NCBI GenBank assembly: GCA_032871835.1
Contig: CM065298.1
Coordinates: 72,754,154 to 72,818,153, forward strand
DNA from: Dipteronia dyeriana
Taxonomy: Eukaryota > Streptophyta > Magnoliopsida > Sapindales > Sapindaceae
Reading direction: 5' to 3'
DNA: 64,000 nt
Part shown: one piece after another, positions 1-9,447 of the stretch
Layout of the letters: every line of letters begins with the position of its first letter
Position numbering within the stretch: the stretch's first letter is position 1
Made by a program: the position numbers and the translations under genes
Notes under the pieces: generated by a model
What the model was told of the DNA's origin: nothing
The model's input: the letters and a program-made list of their open reading frames with translations, nothing else
Database searches by the model: none

Positions 1-268
1 TCCACTATTGAGCAACTCAAAAATATTCATCCACAACAATGGCTCCTTTGTATTCAAGCTTTGTGTTAGGTTTTAGATTGTGTTGGCATTAATTCCATAT
101 CAAAATGATGTTTACTTGTAATGATTTATTTGTTTAGATACATGATGATTCAAGCTTCAAAGAAGAAGGAACAACTAGTCAAAGCAAGTTCAAAGCCTTC
201 AAAGAGAAAGGATGCAATATGGCTCTACAAAGGTATACTAAGACCTTATCTTTCTCTTACAAGGCTTA

Positions 269-379
269 GGCACACACACACAATTCATATATTTGTGTCC
301 CTGCATCGTTGTGCACCATTATAGGCACACACATCCAATTCATTCATATGTGTCCCTGCATTGTTGTGCACCATGTATA
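269..379. repeat. Two-copy tandem duplication, about 55 bp per unit
   Basis: Two adjacent units (269-323 and 324-379) share GGCACACAC at the start, TGTGTCCCTGCAT in the middle and TTGTGCACCAT near the end. They differ by a few substitutions and small indels. They lie inside the LTR-like region and have no coding potential I recognise. Confidence 0.7.
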
Positions 380-836
380 ACACATTCACACACTTGAAGA
401 TGAATGCTCATGCATTGGTATGGAAATAACATGTTTTGGAAAATGCATGATTGTAGACTATCTTTATGTAGTTTGCATTCTAGTGTGAATTGTTTTTGTA
501 TGTATATATGTTTGTATAACATGGATATTGAACTTGAATTTAGTCTTAAATCATTCTTGATAGATTTTCGGTCATTTCGGTTACTCATACTATTGATTTC
601 ACGTTCTCAGTCAAAAGATACTACACTTTCAACTCATATTGTATACATTGTCTTCGTCTTCGTATATCGAGTCGAATTATTATTTTCTAGGTTGAGTATC
701 CTAAATTTCCATGTCTGTGAGAGAGTTACGGTTAGTAATCAGCAAACGGATTCAAATTTCGAGTTCGGAGGCTTGAGAACGGTCGAAGAATGCGAAGGAA
801 GGTCAAGGGAAAAAAAAGACAGCAAAGCTCTTCTTT

Positions 837-914
837 CCCGAGATGGCGCGTGGCCATCTCGGGGCAGAAGGCTTGCTGCCCCGAGATGCCCACACGCCAT
901 CTCAGGCAGCAAGC
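837..914. repeat. Cluster of GC-rich palindromes
   Basis: CCCGAGATGGC (837-847) faces GCCATCTCGGG (853-863) with a 5-nt loop, an 11-bp perfect inverted repeat. It is followed by a longer imperfect one, CTTGCTGCC...GAGATG against CATCTC..GGCAGCAAG (about 872-914). The block is much richer in GC than its surroundings. Arrays of related palindromes are a known feature of Sirevirus LTRs and also occur in the LTRs at 19824 and 27885. A role in transcriptional control is inference. Confidence 0.65.
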
Positions 915-1920
915 AAGCATGGCTGCTTCTTGTCCCTTCTGGTCATTTCATATGCCCATTTTCCCTCTCCTTTATATATCTCTTCCCTCTCACATTTTAT
1001 TCTAAGAAGAGATTCAAAAATTTGAGTGTAGATTTTTTCTCCAAAATTTCTCACCTTCCAAACACCATAACTTCTTCATTTGAACTCCGATTTGAATGAT
1101 TCAAAGTTGAGAGTGTTTTTCTATTCATCCTCCATCTTTTCTCTGAAGGTTTGAGTTAGTTTTACTACTGGTTTTGGAGTTTAATCTCACAAAAACGGGA
1201 CTGCATCAAAATCAACTAAGGTATTGATTTTCTCTCAAAGTTTTCTTTTAAAACTTGGTCAATTGCCTTGGGTTTTCTTCTTCAACATAGATATGTGTCT
1301 TGTGATTGTTTTGATTTGAGTTTTGAACTCATTTAAAGCTAGATTGAGTTTCAATTGAAATCTCACATGTTGAGTTAGGTTTTGATTTTACCCTATGTTT
1401 TCACATGTTTGCGATTGTATTGTGCTAGCTTTGATTCTAGGACTATTTGATGATCTTTGATTGATTGATTTTGTGAAAAATAGTTCCTCACATGTATTAG
1501 GCTCTCTTTGGCCAAAATCTCACAATGATACATGTGTTTATGTTCTTTTGAGCTATTCATGTGCTTTGTTGAATCTATGAATAGGAAATATGCTCTAGAA
1601 CTTTAGCTTTAATCTAAATGACTTTGTCAAGTGATTTTAGCATGTTTTTGGTTTATGAGATTTAAACTTGATTATGTGTTAATTGAACATATCTTGTGAT
1701 TCAAGTTTTAGATCTATGCATGTATCTAGATTGTAATTAATCTTGAACATATCTTACATAATCTAGATAGATTAAACATGCATGATTGACTAGACTACAT
1801 TTGTTTTGTGCATTCATGCTCATGTCTAGTATTTTCCATAGGATGTGTTGATCATAACATTCTATGTTGTGTGCTTGTTTGCGTTTTGCATTCATGATCA
1901 CCTAGATGCCTTGTGAGAAG

Positions 1921-2222
1921 GAAGTCTTGACAATAGGTGTGAGACCTATGTTGTTGAGCAAGAAAGTCTTGGCAAGAGGTGGGAGACCTCAGATTGTCAA
2001 GCAAGGAAGTCTTTACTAGAGTCGGGAGGACTCGAATAGTTGAGCAAAGAAGTCTTGCCTAGGGTCGTGAGGATTCGGAAGGGTGAGCGTGGAAGTCTTT
2101 ACTAGAGTCGAGAGGACTCAGATAGTTGAGCAAAACATCTTGCCTAGGGTCGTGAGAATCCAGAAGGGTGAGCGAAGAAGTCTTGACAAGAGGTGTGAGG
2201 CCTCGGATTGTTGAGCAAGAGG
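1921..2222. repeat. Tandem repeat of about 42 bp, some seven degenerate units
   Basis: Units start with GAAGTCTT (for example at 1921, 2006, 2049, 2092 and 2177), carry a short A/G-rich core such as ACTAGAGTCG or CCTAGGGTCG, and end near GTTGAGCAA. Spacing is about 41-44 bp. A similar but shorter block lies in the solo LTR near 47930-48060, so this looks like a recurrent LTR component rather than a satellite. Confidence 0.7.
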
Positions 2223-2450
2223 GCGACATCTTCACGAGTAGGATAGGAGGGTAGCTTCTAGGTGAAGGGGTCACTTGAGAGATTGTACTTGTCATATCTA
2301 CTAGTGGATTTTGTTTGCTGGTGGTTGCTAACCTGTGGATGTTTCCTCTTCGGAGGTTTACCACGTTATATCTTGTGTCAACTTTTCTCTATCCCTATCA
2401 CTCTTATTATTTGTATTTGTTATTTGAATATTATGGATAAAACTCTATAT

Positions 2451-3690
2451 GTAAGTTGACTTCCTTTCTATAATATAGATTGTGTATGTGTTATGATTAA
2501 TTATTTGTATCACACTTTACTTGGTTTTTTATCACATTTTACTTGTTTTATATATATTGATTAAGTGTCTTTAATTGATATATATATTGTGATACAAGAA
2601 ATCTAGAGAGACAAACTTTTGTTTGTTTTTAAGGGAGTCGAAATTTGTTTCTAAGGGAGTCGAAAATGGTGTCTAACCTATCCATGGCAAGATATGTTGT
2701 TCATGGCAAGATATGTTGATTGGTACATTATTACATTTATTTAGTACATTTTGTGTAATGTTAACGGATTTGATGTAAGTTGTGTAATGTTGACAGTGTT
2801 ATGTATTGTTAACTAGTACATTTTGTGTGTAATATTAACGGAAACTCATGTAAGTTGTGTAATGTTGACAGTGTTATGTATTGTTAACTCGTACATTTTT
2901 GTGTGTAATGTTAACGAATTTGATGGAAGTTGAGTAATAGTTGCCTAAATACTTGCATGTCTAAATAGTTTTTAAGAAAAAAGGAAACAAAAATCTATGG
3001 TTTTTAAGAAAAGTAACATAAATAGATTTTTTCATGTCTAAATACAAACCTTTGGTTACTTGATACATTATACATAAGTTTGTTACATTGACAAAAAAAA
3101 AATCTGCAGTTTGTGACGGTGAAAATCTGGATACAAAATCTGCATATATTCATTACCACTGAATTGAATATATTTCTACCACTTACAATGAAATATTCCT
3201 GTCACAGCTACATTTTGACATGAAATATACTGAATTCTGCAACCATTGCCAATACTATATTGATAACACCTTAATCCAATTAGCCATTTACATTGAAATA
3301 TTCATGCAACGGTTTGTTACATTCATCACATGGCATATGCATATAAAATTCACCACATGGCCCAATAGAATACAAAAATAATAGATATTAAGAGAGATAA
3401 TGTTGTTCTAACACCTACACTACAATATTTTTTCACAAGACTATTCTAGATTGTCAAAGATTTAAACATAAGTATGTTCTGAAATACTTGACTTTATCGG
3501 TTTGGACTGAGTCGATGGATTCACCATGTATCAAATGTTTCGAAACCTTTATTAACAAATCAACATCTTCTTCCATTCAATTTTCTTGAAATATAACATA
3601 AAACAATTAAAACAAAATTCAAATCATCTAACTGAATTTGCAAGAAAATTTCTAACCTCGTTTGATTACAGCACAACTTTTTTTTTTACA
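2451..3690. other. Non-coding AT-rich stretch with a 75-bp tandem repeat
   Basis: No gene is visible. From about 2742 to 2940 a unit of 72-76 bp occurs twice in full and once in part, with copies beginning AGTACATTTTGTGT near 2743 and 2815 and CGTACATTTTTGTG near 2890. Each contains GTGTAATGTTGACAG. The remainder is AT-rich sequence in which I see no structure I can name. Confidence 0.6.
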
Positions 3691-3970
3691 CTTGTTTGGA
3701 ATTTCTAACCTCGTTTGGAACTCCAAACGAGGTTAGGAAATCTAAACACTGTTAGAAATTCCTAATAATGTTGGAAATTTCTCAACGCTGTTAGAAATTC
3801 TCAACACTGTTAGGAATTCCTAACATCGTTTGGATATCCTAACCTTGTTTGGAATTCCAAACTCTGTTCCTAATACTGTTAGAAATTTCTAACAGCGTTT
3901 GGATTTTCTAACATTGTTTGGAATTCCAAACCAAACGACGTTAGGCACTCCAAACATAGTTAAACATTCC
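3690..3970. repeat. Array of short units in alternating orientation with a perfect hairpin
   Basis: A short unit of the form GGAATTTCTAAC(N)3-4GTTTGGAA occurs roughly ten times, in both orientations. The clearest pair is CTAACCTCGTTTGGA (3705-3719) and its exact reverse complement at 3722-3736, separated by two bases. The block is bounded by AT-rich DNA. I do not recognise the family. Confidence 0.65.
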
Positions 3971-4179
3971 AAATTGCAATTGAGAACCCTAAAATAATAT
4001 AGGGGATAAAATCAAATTATTCAAACACTATAGGTTATGAATTTTTTTTATTATGTTTTATTTGGATTAAAATATTTTATGTGTGACGATGTTTATGTTT
4101 GTTTTTAATGTTATTGAATTTTAGAAACTCGTGCTTTATTAAATTATTTTTTATATCATTTTATATATTATTTTTTGGA

Positions 4180-4528
4180 TGAAATTCATTTTAGTCCTTC
4201 TAGTTTGATTTATTACACAAACTAGTTCTTCGATTTTTAAAATTACCTCGTTCGGTCTTTCTATCACGATTTTCGTTGAAAAAGTGGGGGTCAGAGGGTC
4301 AAATGACACTGCTGCCCCTTATAACTATTGAAATGAATTGAAAGACCAAAATGGCCCTCTATAATTAAATTAAATAATAAACATTAAAAATAATTTTAAA
4401 GTAAAATAAATAATTTAAAATATTAACAAACCCTAATCTCCATTCTTTCTCTCTCTCTATCTCCTACCGATCTCTCTCTCTCTATTCTTCTTCATCTCCT
4501 TTATCTTCTTCAATACACCACAACTCAT
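4180..4528. other. Dispersed-repeat sequence and CT-rich tract at the hAT insertion site
   Basis: The stretch near 4190-4300 (ATTTTAGTCCTTCTAG, then ACCTCGTTCGGTCTTTC) has a diverged inverted counterpart near 45840-46010, so it is a dispersed repeat. It is followed by AT-rich DNA and a CT-rich tract that continues on the far side of the hAT element (8390-8470). The hAT therefore landed in an older repeat or untranslated-leader-like sequence. No gene is visible. Confidence 0.45.
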
Positions 4529-4539
4529 TAGTGGTGTAA

Positions 4540-4742
4540 AAATGGGCCGGCCGGCCCAGGAAGTTCACGGGCCATTCTGGGAATGGCCCGTGAAGGAAGA
4601 GGGCCAGGCCGCGGCCTGACCTGGGACGGGCCACTTGCCAGGCCGCTAGGAGGAGGCCCGGTAGGCCGGCCCGCCTGGCACGCCAATCCGGCGTGCCAAG
4701 TCTGTCGGACCGGCCTGGCGGACCGATCCACCGGTCCGTTCT
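4540..4742. repeat. GC-rich left subterminal block of the hAT with nested palindromes
   Basis: Dense in GGCC. TTCACGGGCCATT (4564-4576) is matched exactly by its reverse complement at 4582-4594 with a 5-nt loop; GGCACGCC and GGCGTGCC form another stem near 4677-4697. hAT transposases bind short subterminal repeats, so these are candidate binding sites. That role is inferred from the family. Confidence 0.75.
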
Positions 4743-4879
4743 GCCCAATTTTTTTTATTTTTATTTTTTTCAAAAATCTTTTAACGGCTGGAATTGATTT
4801 CTAGCCGTTGGAGGAAACAAAAATTATCAAAACCCCCCTAAAATCATTTAAATTACATTTTGACCCACAAATCAAATTT

Positions 4880-4892
4880 TTCTATAAATACT
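4880..4892 (+). promoter_or_regulatory. Probable TATA box of the hAT transposase gene
   Basis: CTATAAATA lies at 4882-4890 upstream of a CT-rich, ATG-poor leader. The position fits a plant RNA polymerase II promoter for the transposase gene starting at 5674. Inference from motif and position. Confidence 0.55.
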
Positions 4893-5063
4893 TCCATCCA
4901 TTTCATTTTCCATTAACTCTCTCTATCATTCTTTCAATCTCTCATTCTCTCAAATCTCAATCTCTAATATATTCTCCAATTCTCTAAACTTTTTCATTCA
5001 ATTTGGTTATTACTCTCTCTACAAAATTCTCTACGTTTTCCACCAACACACCAAATTTTAAAG

Positions 5064-5670
5064 GTACAATTTTGTTATTACTTTTGGTCTAACATATTCT
5101 CATAGTAAATTTATATGTTTATGTTTAGATTTGAGTTACTTAATGAAAACATTATCTATTTAGTTAGTTAGTTTATCAATTTTTGGGCTTTAATGTTAAT
5201 ATTATTTGTTTAGTTTATTAAGATTTTTAAGTTTAGTAGTAATTTTAATATTTGTTATTAATAAATTTAGAAAGTTAATTTGTATTACTGAAATTACTTT
5301 TTGTAATAAGTAAATGATGAATGTTAAGTGTAGTAATTACGTTTGATATTGTTTTTTTCATAAATTAAAATTTTTCATTTGTAGATTATGTTAGTAAATT
5401 TAAGAGTAGTGGTTCAAATCATCAATTTTATGTTAGTATATTATGTTAGTAAATTTATCAATTTTATGTAGTAGTGAACTAGTGAATTTAAAATTTTATG
5501 TTAGTAGATTATGATTTTTTTTGTTTATTTAATTTGTTTTTTAAGTAAATAAATTATTGTAAGTGTCGTATTAGTTATAGTAATTATTGTCAGTAAATTA
5601 AGATTACTGTTAGTAAATATTGATTTTTAATTTGACTATTAACTACTATAGTGCTCATATTTTTATTCAG
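5064..5670 (+). other. Probable intron in the 5' untranslated region of the hAT transposase gene
   Basis: A donor AAG|GTACAA at 5063/5064 and an acceptor TTTTATTCAG| at 5670 bound a T-rich, AT-rich stretch of about 607 bp. The acceptor is three bases before the start codon at 5674. Removing it joins a leader exon to the transposase exon. Splice sites were judged by eye. Confidence 0.5.
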
Positions 5671-5673
5671 ATA

Positions 5674-7752
5674 ATGGATCCTAACCAGCAGCCTTATTTT
5701 TCGGACAGTTTGAATATGCTCAACGATGAATTTGATATTTCAGAACTGACCCATACTCAAGCGGGACCTTCTGGTTCCGGCGTTACACCAACATCACGTC
5801 CCAGAAAATTAACATCAGATGTGTGGCAATGTTTCAACATAGTCCAAATGACACTCCCAAACAGGGCGTCTGGCCTCAGAGCTAAATGTAAGTTTTGCCA
5901 TAAGAATTATGCTACAAGTACGGGGGGAACCGGACATTTGAGACGACATATGTACAAATGTATGCCTGCACATGGACAGGTAGATACTACAACCCAGACA
6001 CAACTTCAACGGCACCCAGACGGGTCCGTTACGACGTGGCAGTTCGACGTCATGCACGCTAGAGAGTGCTTGGCACGATACATTGCACAAACTGATCAAC
6101 CGATCAGTATTGGTGAGAGTCCATTTTATAAAGAATTAATCACATCTGCATATAACCCCCAATATGAACCTGTTTCTAGAACCACCACTAGAAATGATTT
6201 GATACGATTGTTTGAAACTGAAAGGGATGACTTAGTTGCTGAAATACAGCATTTAAGTGTCTCTGTTGCATTAACTTCTGATATTTGGAATGCATGTTCC
6301 AAACAGAACTATTTATGTGTCACGGGACATTATTTAGATTTTGATTGGAGGATAACAAAAAGAATTTTTGGTTTTCGTCCTATGGATTTTGCACATACCG
6401 CAGAAAACATTTTTAATGTCATAATGGAAGTTTTAGAAACTTATGAAATCACGCATCGCATTCTTTCAATCATATTTGATAATGCATCTGCAAATACTAG
6501 CTCTATTGCATTGTTTGTTGCAAGAAATATCCGGCAAGATGGAGGTTATTTCTTCCATCAACGGTGTGCATGCCATATTATAAATTTAGTTGTACATGCT
6601 GGTTTAAAGCAGGTAAGCGACCAAATAGATCGCATCAGAGATGCCATTTCTTGGATTTGCAGTTCTAATCCTAGATTCAGTGAATTCAAGAGACATTGTA
6701 AATTAAACGGTCTCAAACCCCGACGATTCCAAACTGATATGCCGGTAAGGTGGAACTCTACTTATTTAATGATGCAAAATTGTTTGGAATATGATACAAC
6801 CATTACATGTTTTTATAACATGAAATTGACCGAAACAGGACAACTTAGTCCAAAATTACTTACCACAGACGATTGGTATGTGGCAAAGATTTTTGTTCAA
6901 TTTTTAAAGATGTTTTACAATGCCACTGTAACTCTTTCCGGGGTATATTACCCCACATCTTCCCAGGCAATCCATCTGATAGTGGAAATGTCTGAACTAT
7001 TAAACAGTTATAGAGAAGATGAACATCTAGGCGCTGCAGTTGTTGTCATGGAGACAAAGTTGAAAAAATATTAGGCTAACATTCCCCTACTTTATGCCTT
7101 AAGTGCTATAATAGATCCCAGGGTTAAATTATCTGGTTTATAAGTTTTGCTTGAGTTTATTGGTATTAATTTGTCAATAGATTATTCAGAACAAATTACT
7201 GACATTCGAACCAAGTTGTTCGAGATTTTTCGTATTTATGAGACCAGCTTTGGCAACATTGACATCCCCCAATCAACACGACCAGAGATAGAGCCAAAGC
7301 AAATAAGTTGGAGCCTTCTGAAACGATGAAAAAAAGACAAATCAGCAAGTACTTCTTCAGGGCAAAGATCTAGCTCATCTTCTTGTACCGAACATATTAG
7401 GTACCGTGAAGCACAATTCGATGATGTTGAAGACAAGGAAGAGTTTGATTTGTTGTTATGGTGGAAGACCTATACGTACAGGTATCCAGTTCTGTCACAC
7501 TTAGCACGTGACGTACTGATTATTCCAGTGTCAACGGTGTCTTCAGAACAAGCTTTCAGCACCAGTGGACGCATAATTGAACCAAGAAGAAGCTGTTTGT
7601 CTCCAGAGATGGTGGAGGTATTAACATGCCTTCGGGATTGGGAGCATGCTAAAAAAAGGTTACAAAATCTAACTGTAGATAAAGAACTTAATCTAAATTT
7701 CGATAATCTATATATTGATGACCCTTCAGGTAGTGGCCAGAGCCAGAACTAG
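5674..7752 (+). pseudogene. hAT transposase (BED zinc finger, hAT C-terminal dimerisation domain), three in-frame stops
   Basis: This gene would encode the DNA-cutting transposase of the element. I start it at the ATG at 5674, just after the probable splice acceptor, because the upstream extension to 5620 is unlike the family. A BED-type zinc finger is at residues about 51-96 (Cys72, Cys75, His88, His92). Then come the DIWNACS segment and FDNASANTS, matching the conserved aspartate regions of the hAT catalytic core, and the CxxH stretch RCACHIINLV. The C-terminal dimerisation region (about 7444-7650) carries LLLWW, PVSTVSSEQAFST and the final LRDW. Total length is about 692 codons, normal for the family. 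The frame never shifts, but it holds stops at 7072 (TAG), 7141 (TAA) and 7327 (TGA). The first sits where the family often has Trp and the third could be a decayed Arg CGA. It is therefore a pseudogene broken by point mutation. Confidence 0.93.
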
Positions 7753-8084
7753 GTTATACTTTTACATATGTATTTATTATTTACTTGTAAGTTGTAAAAC
7801 GGTTGCACTCTTTTTCTCTTACCAAGTTTTTATCCCACTGGGTTTTTCTTGGTAAGGTTTTTAATGAGGCAATTATGTAGATATGTATTACTGAATTCCA
7901 CAAGTGAAAAATAAATAAATAATTAAAAAAAAATTCGTTCTCTTTATTCATTTCAAATCCTAATAATTGTTCGTTCTCTTCATTCATTTTAAATTCTAAA
8001 CCCTTAACCATAAACTATAAATCCTAAACCCTATACCATAATCCAAAAAACCGTAATTTGGAAAAAAAATTGGACCAAAAAACT

Positions 8085-8304
8085 AACCCGCCGGACCAGG
8101 CCCGCCAGAGGGGCCCGGCTGGCCGGCCTGGCACGGCACGTAGGCACGGCCAGCCTAAGGCAGGCCGGCGTGCCGTGCCGGGCCTGCTTCTCAGGAAACA
8201 GGCCGGGCCGAGCCGACCCGCGACACCGTCGCTTGCCAGGCCCAGCCAGACCTGTTTCCAGAAATGGACTGGCCAGGCCGTCCCTAATGGGCCGGGCCAG
8301 TCCA
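8085..8304. repeat. GC-rich right subterminal block of the hAT with nested palindromes
   Basis: This is the counterpart of the left block. TGGACTGGCC (8265-8274) is matched by GGCCAGTCCA (8295-8304), and GGCACGGCACG near 8130-8140 is matched by CGTGCCGTGCC near 8169-8179. The block is GGCC-rich against a strongly AT-rich background, and reading frames through it on either strand are compositional artefacts. Confidence 0.75.
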
Positions 8305-8318
8305 TTTTTACACCACTA

Positions 8319-9447
8319 CAACTCACCAAACCTTAACCCTAGCCACCGTCACCGCCTCCGCCACCACCCAAAGACCACACCCTAGCCCGCCGAAACACCA
8401 CCCAAACCATTCTTTCTCTTCTTTCTCGATCTCTCTCTTCTCTCTCTCTCTCTTTCTCTCTCTCTTGAACCGATTTTCAAACAACCCCAGATCTTCAAAC
8501 AACACATTCAAATAATAGCAACTTTGTGATATTGATGAATAGAAGGGAAGAATAGTCTTGGAATATTGATGAATTTGGTGGTTGTTATGATCGAAGAATT
8601 TGAAGAAATCTGGTGTTGAAGAAAGAAGAAATTTGGACTTGGGGAAATCTGGTGTTGAAGAAATCTGGTTGTTGTCCCTAAATCCCAATTTCTTCTTTCT
8701 TCAACACCAGATTTCTTCAAATTCTTTGATCATAACATTGGTGTCGTTAATTTTTAATTCTTGATTTTACTTTGACTTTGGGTTGGGTCTGGGTGATGAC
8801 TGATGAATTTTTAGTTCTTCATTTTGGTTTGATTTTAATTTGATTTTGGTACTCTCAACATTTAGTAGATTTTGAGAACAAAGAGTGTTGGATTTACTTG
8901 TGTCTGTGTGTATTTATGCAGGTAAGGTTTCCGGTGGAGGGGTTTGATCAAACCTGGTTATTCACTAGTCCGATTAGATTTGATTTCAAAAGTGAATGGT
9001 CTGATTAGAATTGAAAGTGAAGGGTCTGATTAGATTTCGAAATAAATTCTTGGGCTTGCTAATGAGTCTCTTTCTCTAAGCTCATGGAAAATTTATAAAC
9101 AAAAAAGAATGCTTTTTGTGAATTGGATTCGTGAAAATTTTTGAAATTGGTGCATTGCGTGTGTGTGTGGCGGTGGTGTGGTGGCTGTGATTTGTGATTT
9201 TGTTTAAAGTTAATTTTTTTCTATGGATTTTGGATCAGCTGGGAGTGGATGGTTTGAATGAGTTATTATTAGTTTTTTTATTTTTTTATTGTTTTATTTA
9301 TAAATCCAATTACGTAATTACCATTCATAAAACATATTCTATAAGCTCTCTAGGTAAGTTTACGATTTTACCCTCTTTGACTAAACAGAAACTTTGAAAA
9401 TCTTAATGGAATTGGATGGTAAGAACCAAAATATGAATTTTTAGAAA
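8319..9447. other. Non-coding flank of the hAT with a CT-rich tract
   Basis: It continues the sequence interrupted by the hAT: proline-codon-like CCGCC repeats, a CT microsatellite near 8400-8470, the hairpin at 8584-8736, and G/T-rich sequence to about 9250. I see no reading frame that resembles a known protein. It may once have been a 5' untranslated leader or part of a non-autonomous element; neither is demonstrable here. Confidence 0.4.
8584..8736. repeat. Near-perfect long hairpin, two 50-bp arms
   Basis: The left arm (8584-8633, starting GTTATGATCGAAGAATTTGA) and right arm (8687-8736) are reverse complements at 49 of 50 positions by eye, separated by 53 bases. The loop contains a further partial copy of the arm (GGTGTTGAAGAAATCTGG). 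Such near-identity in otherwise decayed DNA implies a recent fold-back duplication or conservation. Confidence 0.85.

Larger units (their letters stand above)
81..2450 (+). mobile_element. LTR-like region of a copia (Sirevirus-like) retrotransposon, probably solo or truncated
   Basis: The stretch begins TGTTGGCATTAATTCC and has the layout of a long plant copia LTR read on the plus strand: duplicated A/C-rich units near 269-379, a block of palindromes at 837-914, tandem units at 1921-2222, then a tail near 2355 containing an ACCACGTTATATCTTG motif. The reverse complement of that motif is typical of the 3' part of minus-strand LTRs elsewhere in this window. No reading frame here resembles a known protein. 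I cannot find a primer-binding site, a polypurine tract or a target duplication, so the 3' boundary is approximate and a host repeat cannot be excluded. Inference from layout and motif similarity only. Confidence 0.4.
4529..8318 (+). mobile_element. hAT-superfamily DNA transposon, near complete
   Basis: The 3.79-kb element is bounded by inverted termini: the left end reads TAGTGGTGTAAAAATGG and the right end is its reverse complement. It is flanked by an 8-bp duplication, CAACTCAT (4521-4528) and CAACTCAC (8319-8326), one base apart. Eight-base duplications, BED-finger transposases and TAGTGGTG-like ends are characteristic of hAT elements. Inside, in order, lie a GC-rich subterminal block, a TATA box, an untranslated exon and intron, one transposase gene on the plus strand, and a second GC-rich block. 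The transposase has three in-frame stops, so the copy is non-functional but not rearranged. The mismatch in the duplication suggests an old insertion. Confidence 0.92.

Noticed and set aside
404..1099. 231-codon open frame on the plus strand
   Set aside because: It runs through the palindromes and low-complexity DNA of an LTR-like region, has no recognisable domain, and overlaps equally open frames in other phases.
1921..2222. CRISPR-like array
   Set aside because: Units are contiguous and degenerate with no unique spacers, in a plant genome context.
4482..4804. Several overlapping Pro/Gly/Arg-rich open frames
   Set aside because: They are created by the GC-rich hAT terminus, where stop codons are rare on both strands. 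Palindromic composition, not coding.
8024..8385. Open frames on both strands at the right hAT end
   Set aside because: Same compositional cause as at the left end.
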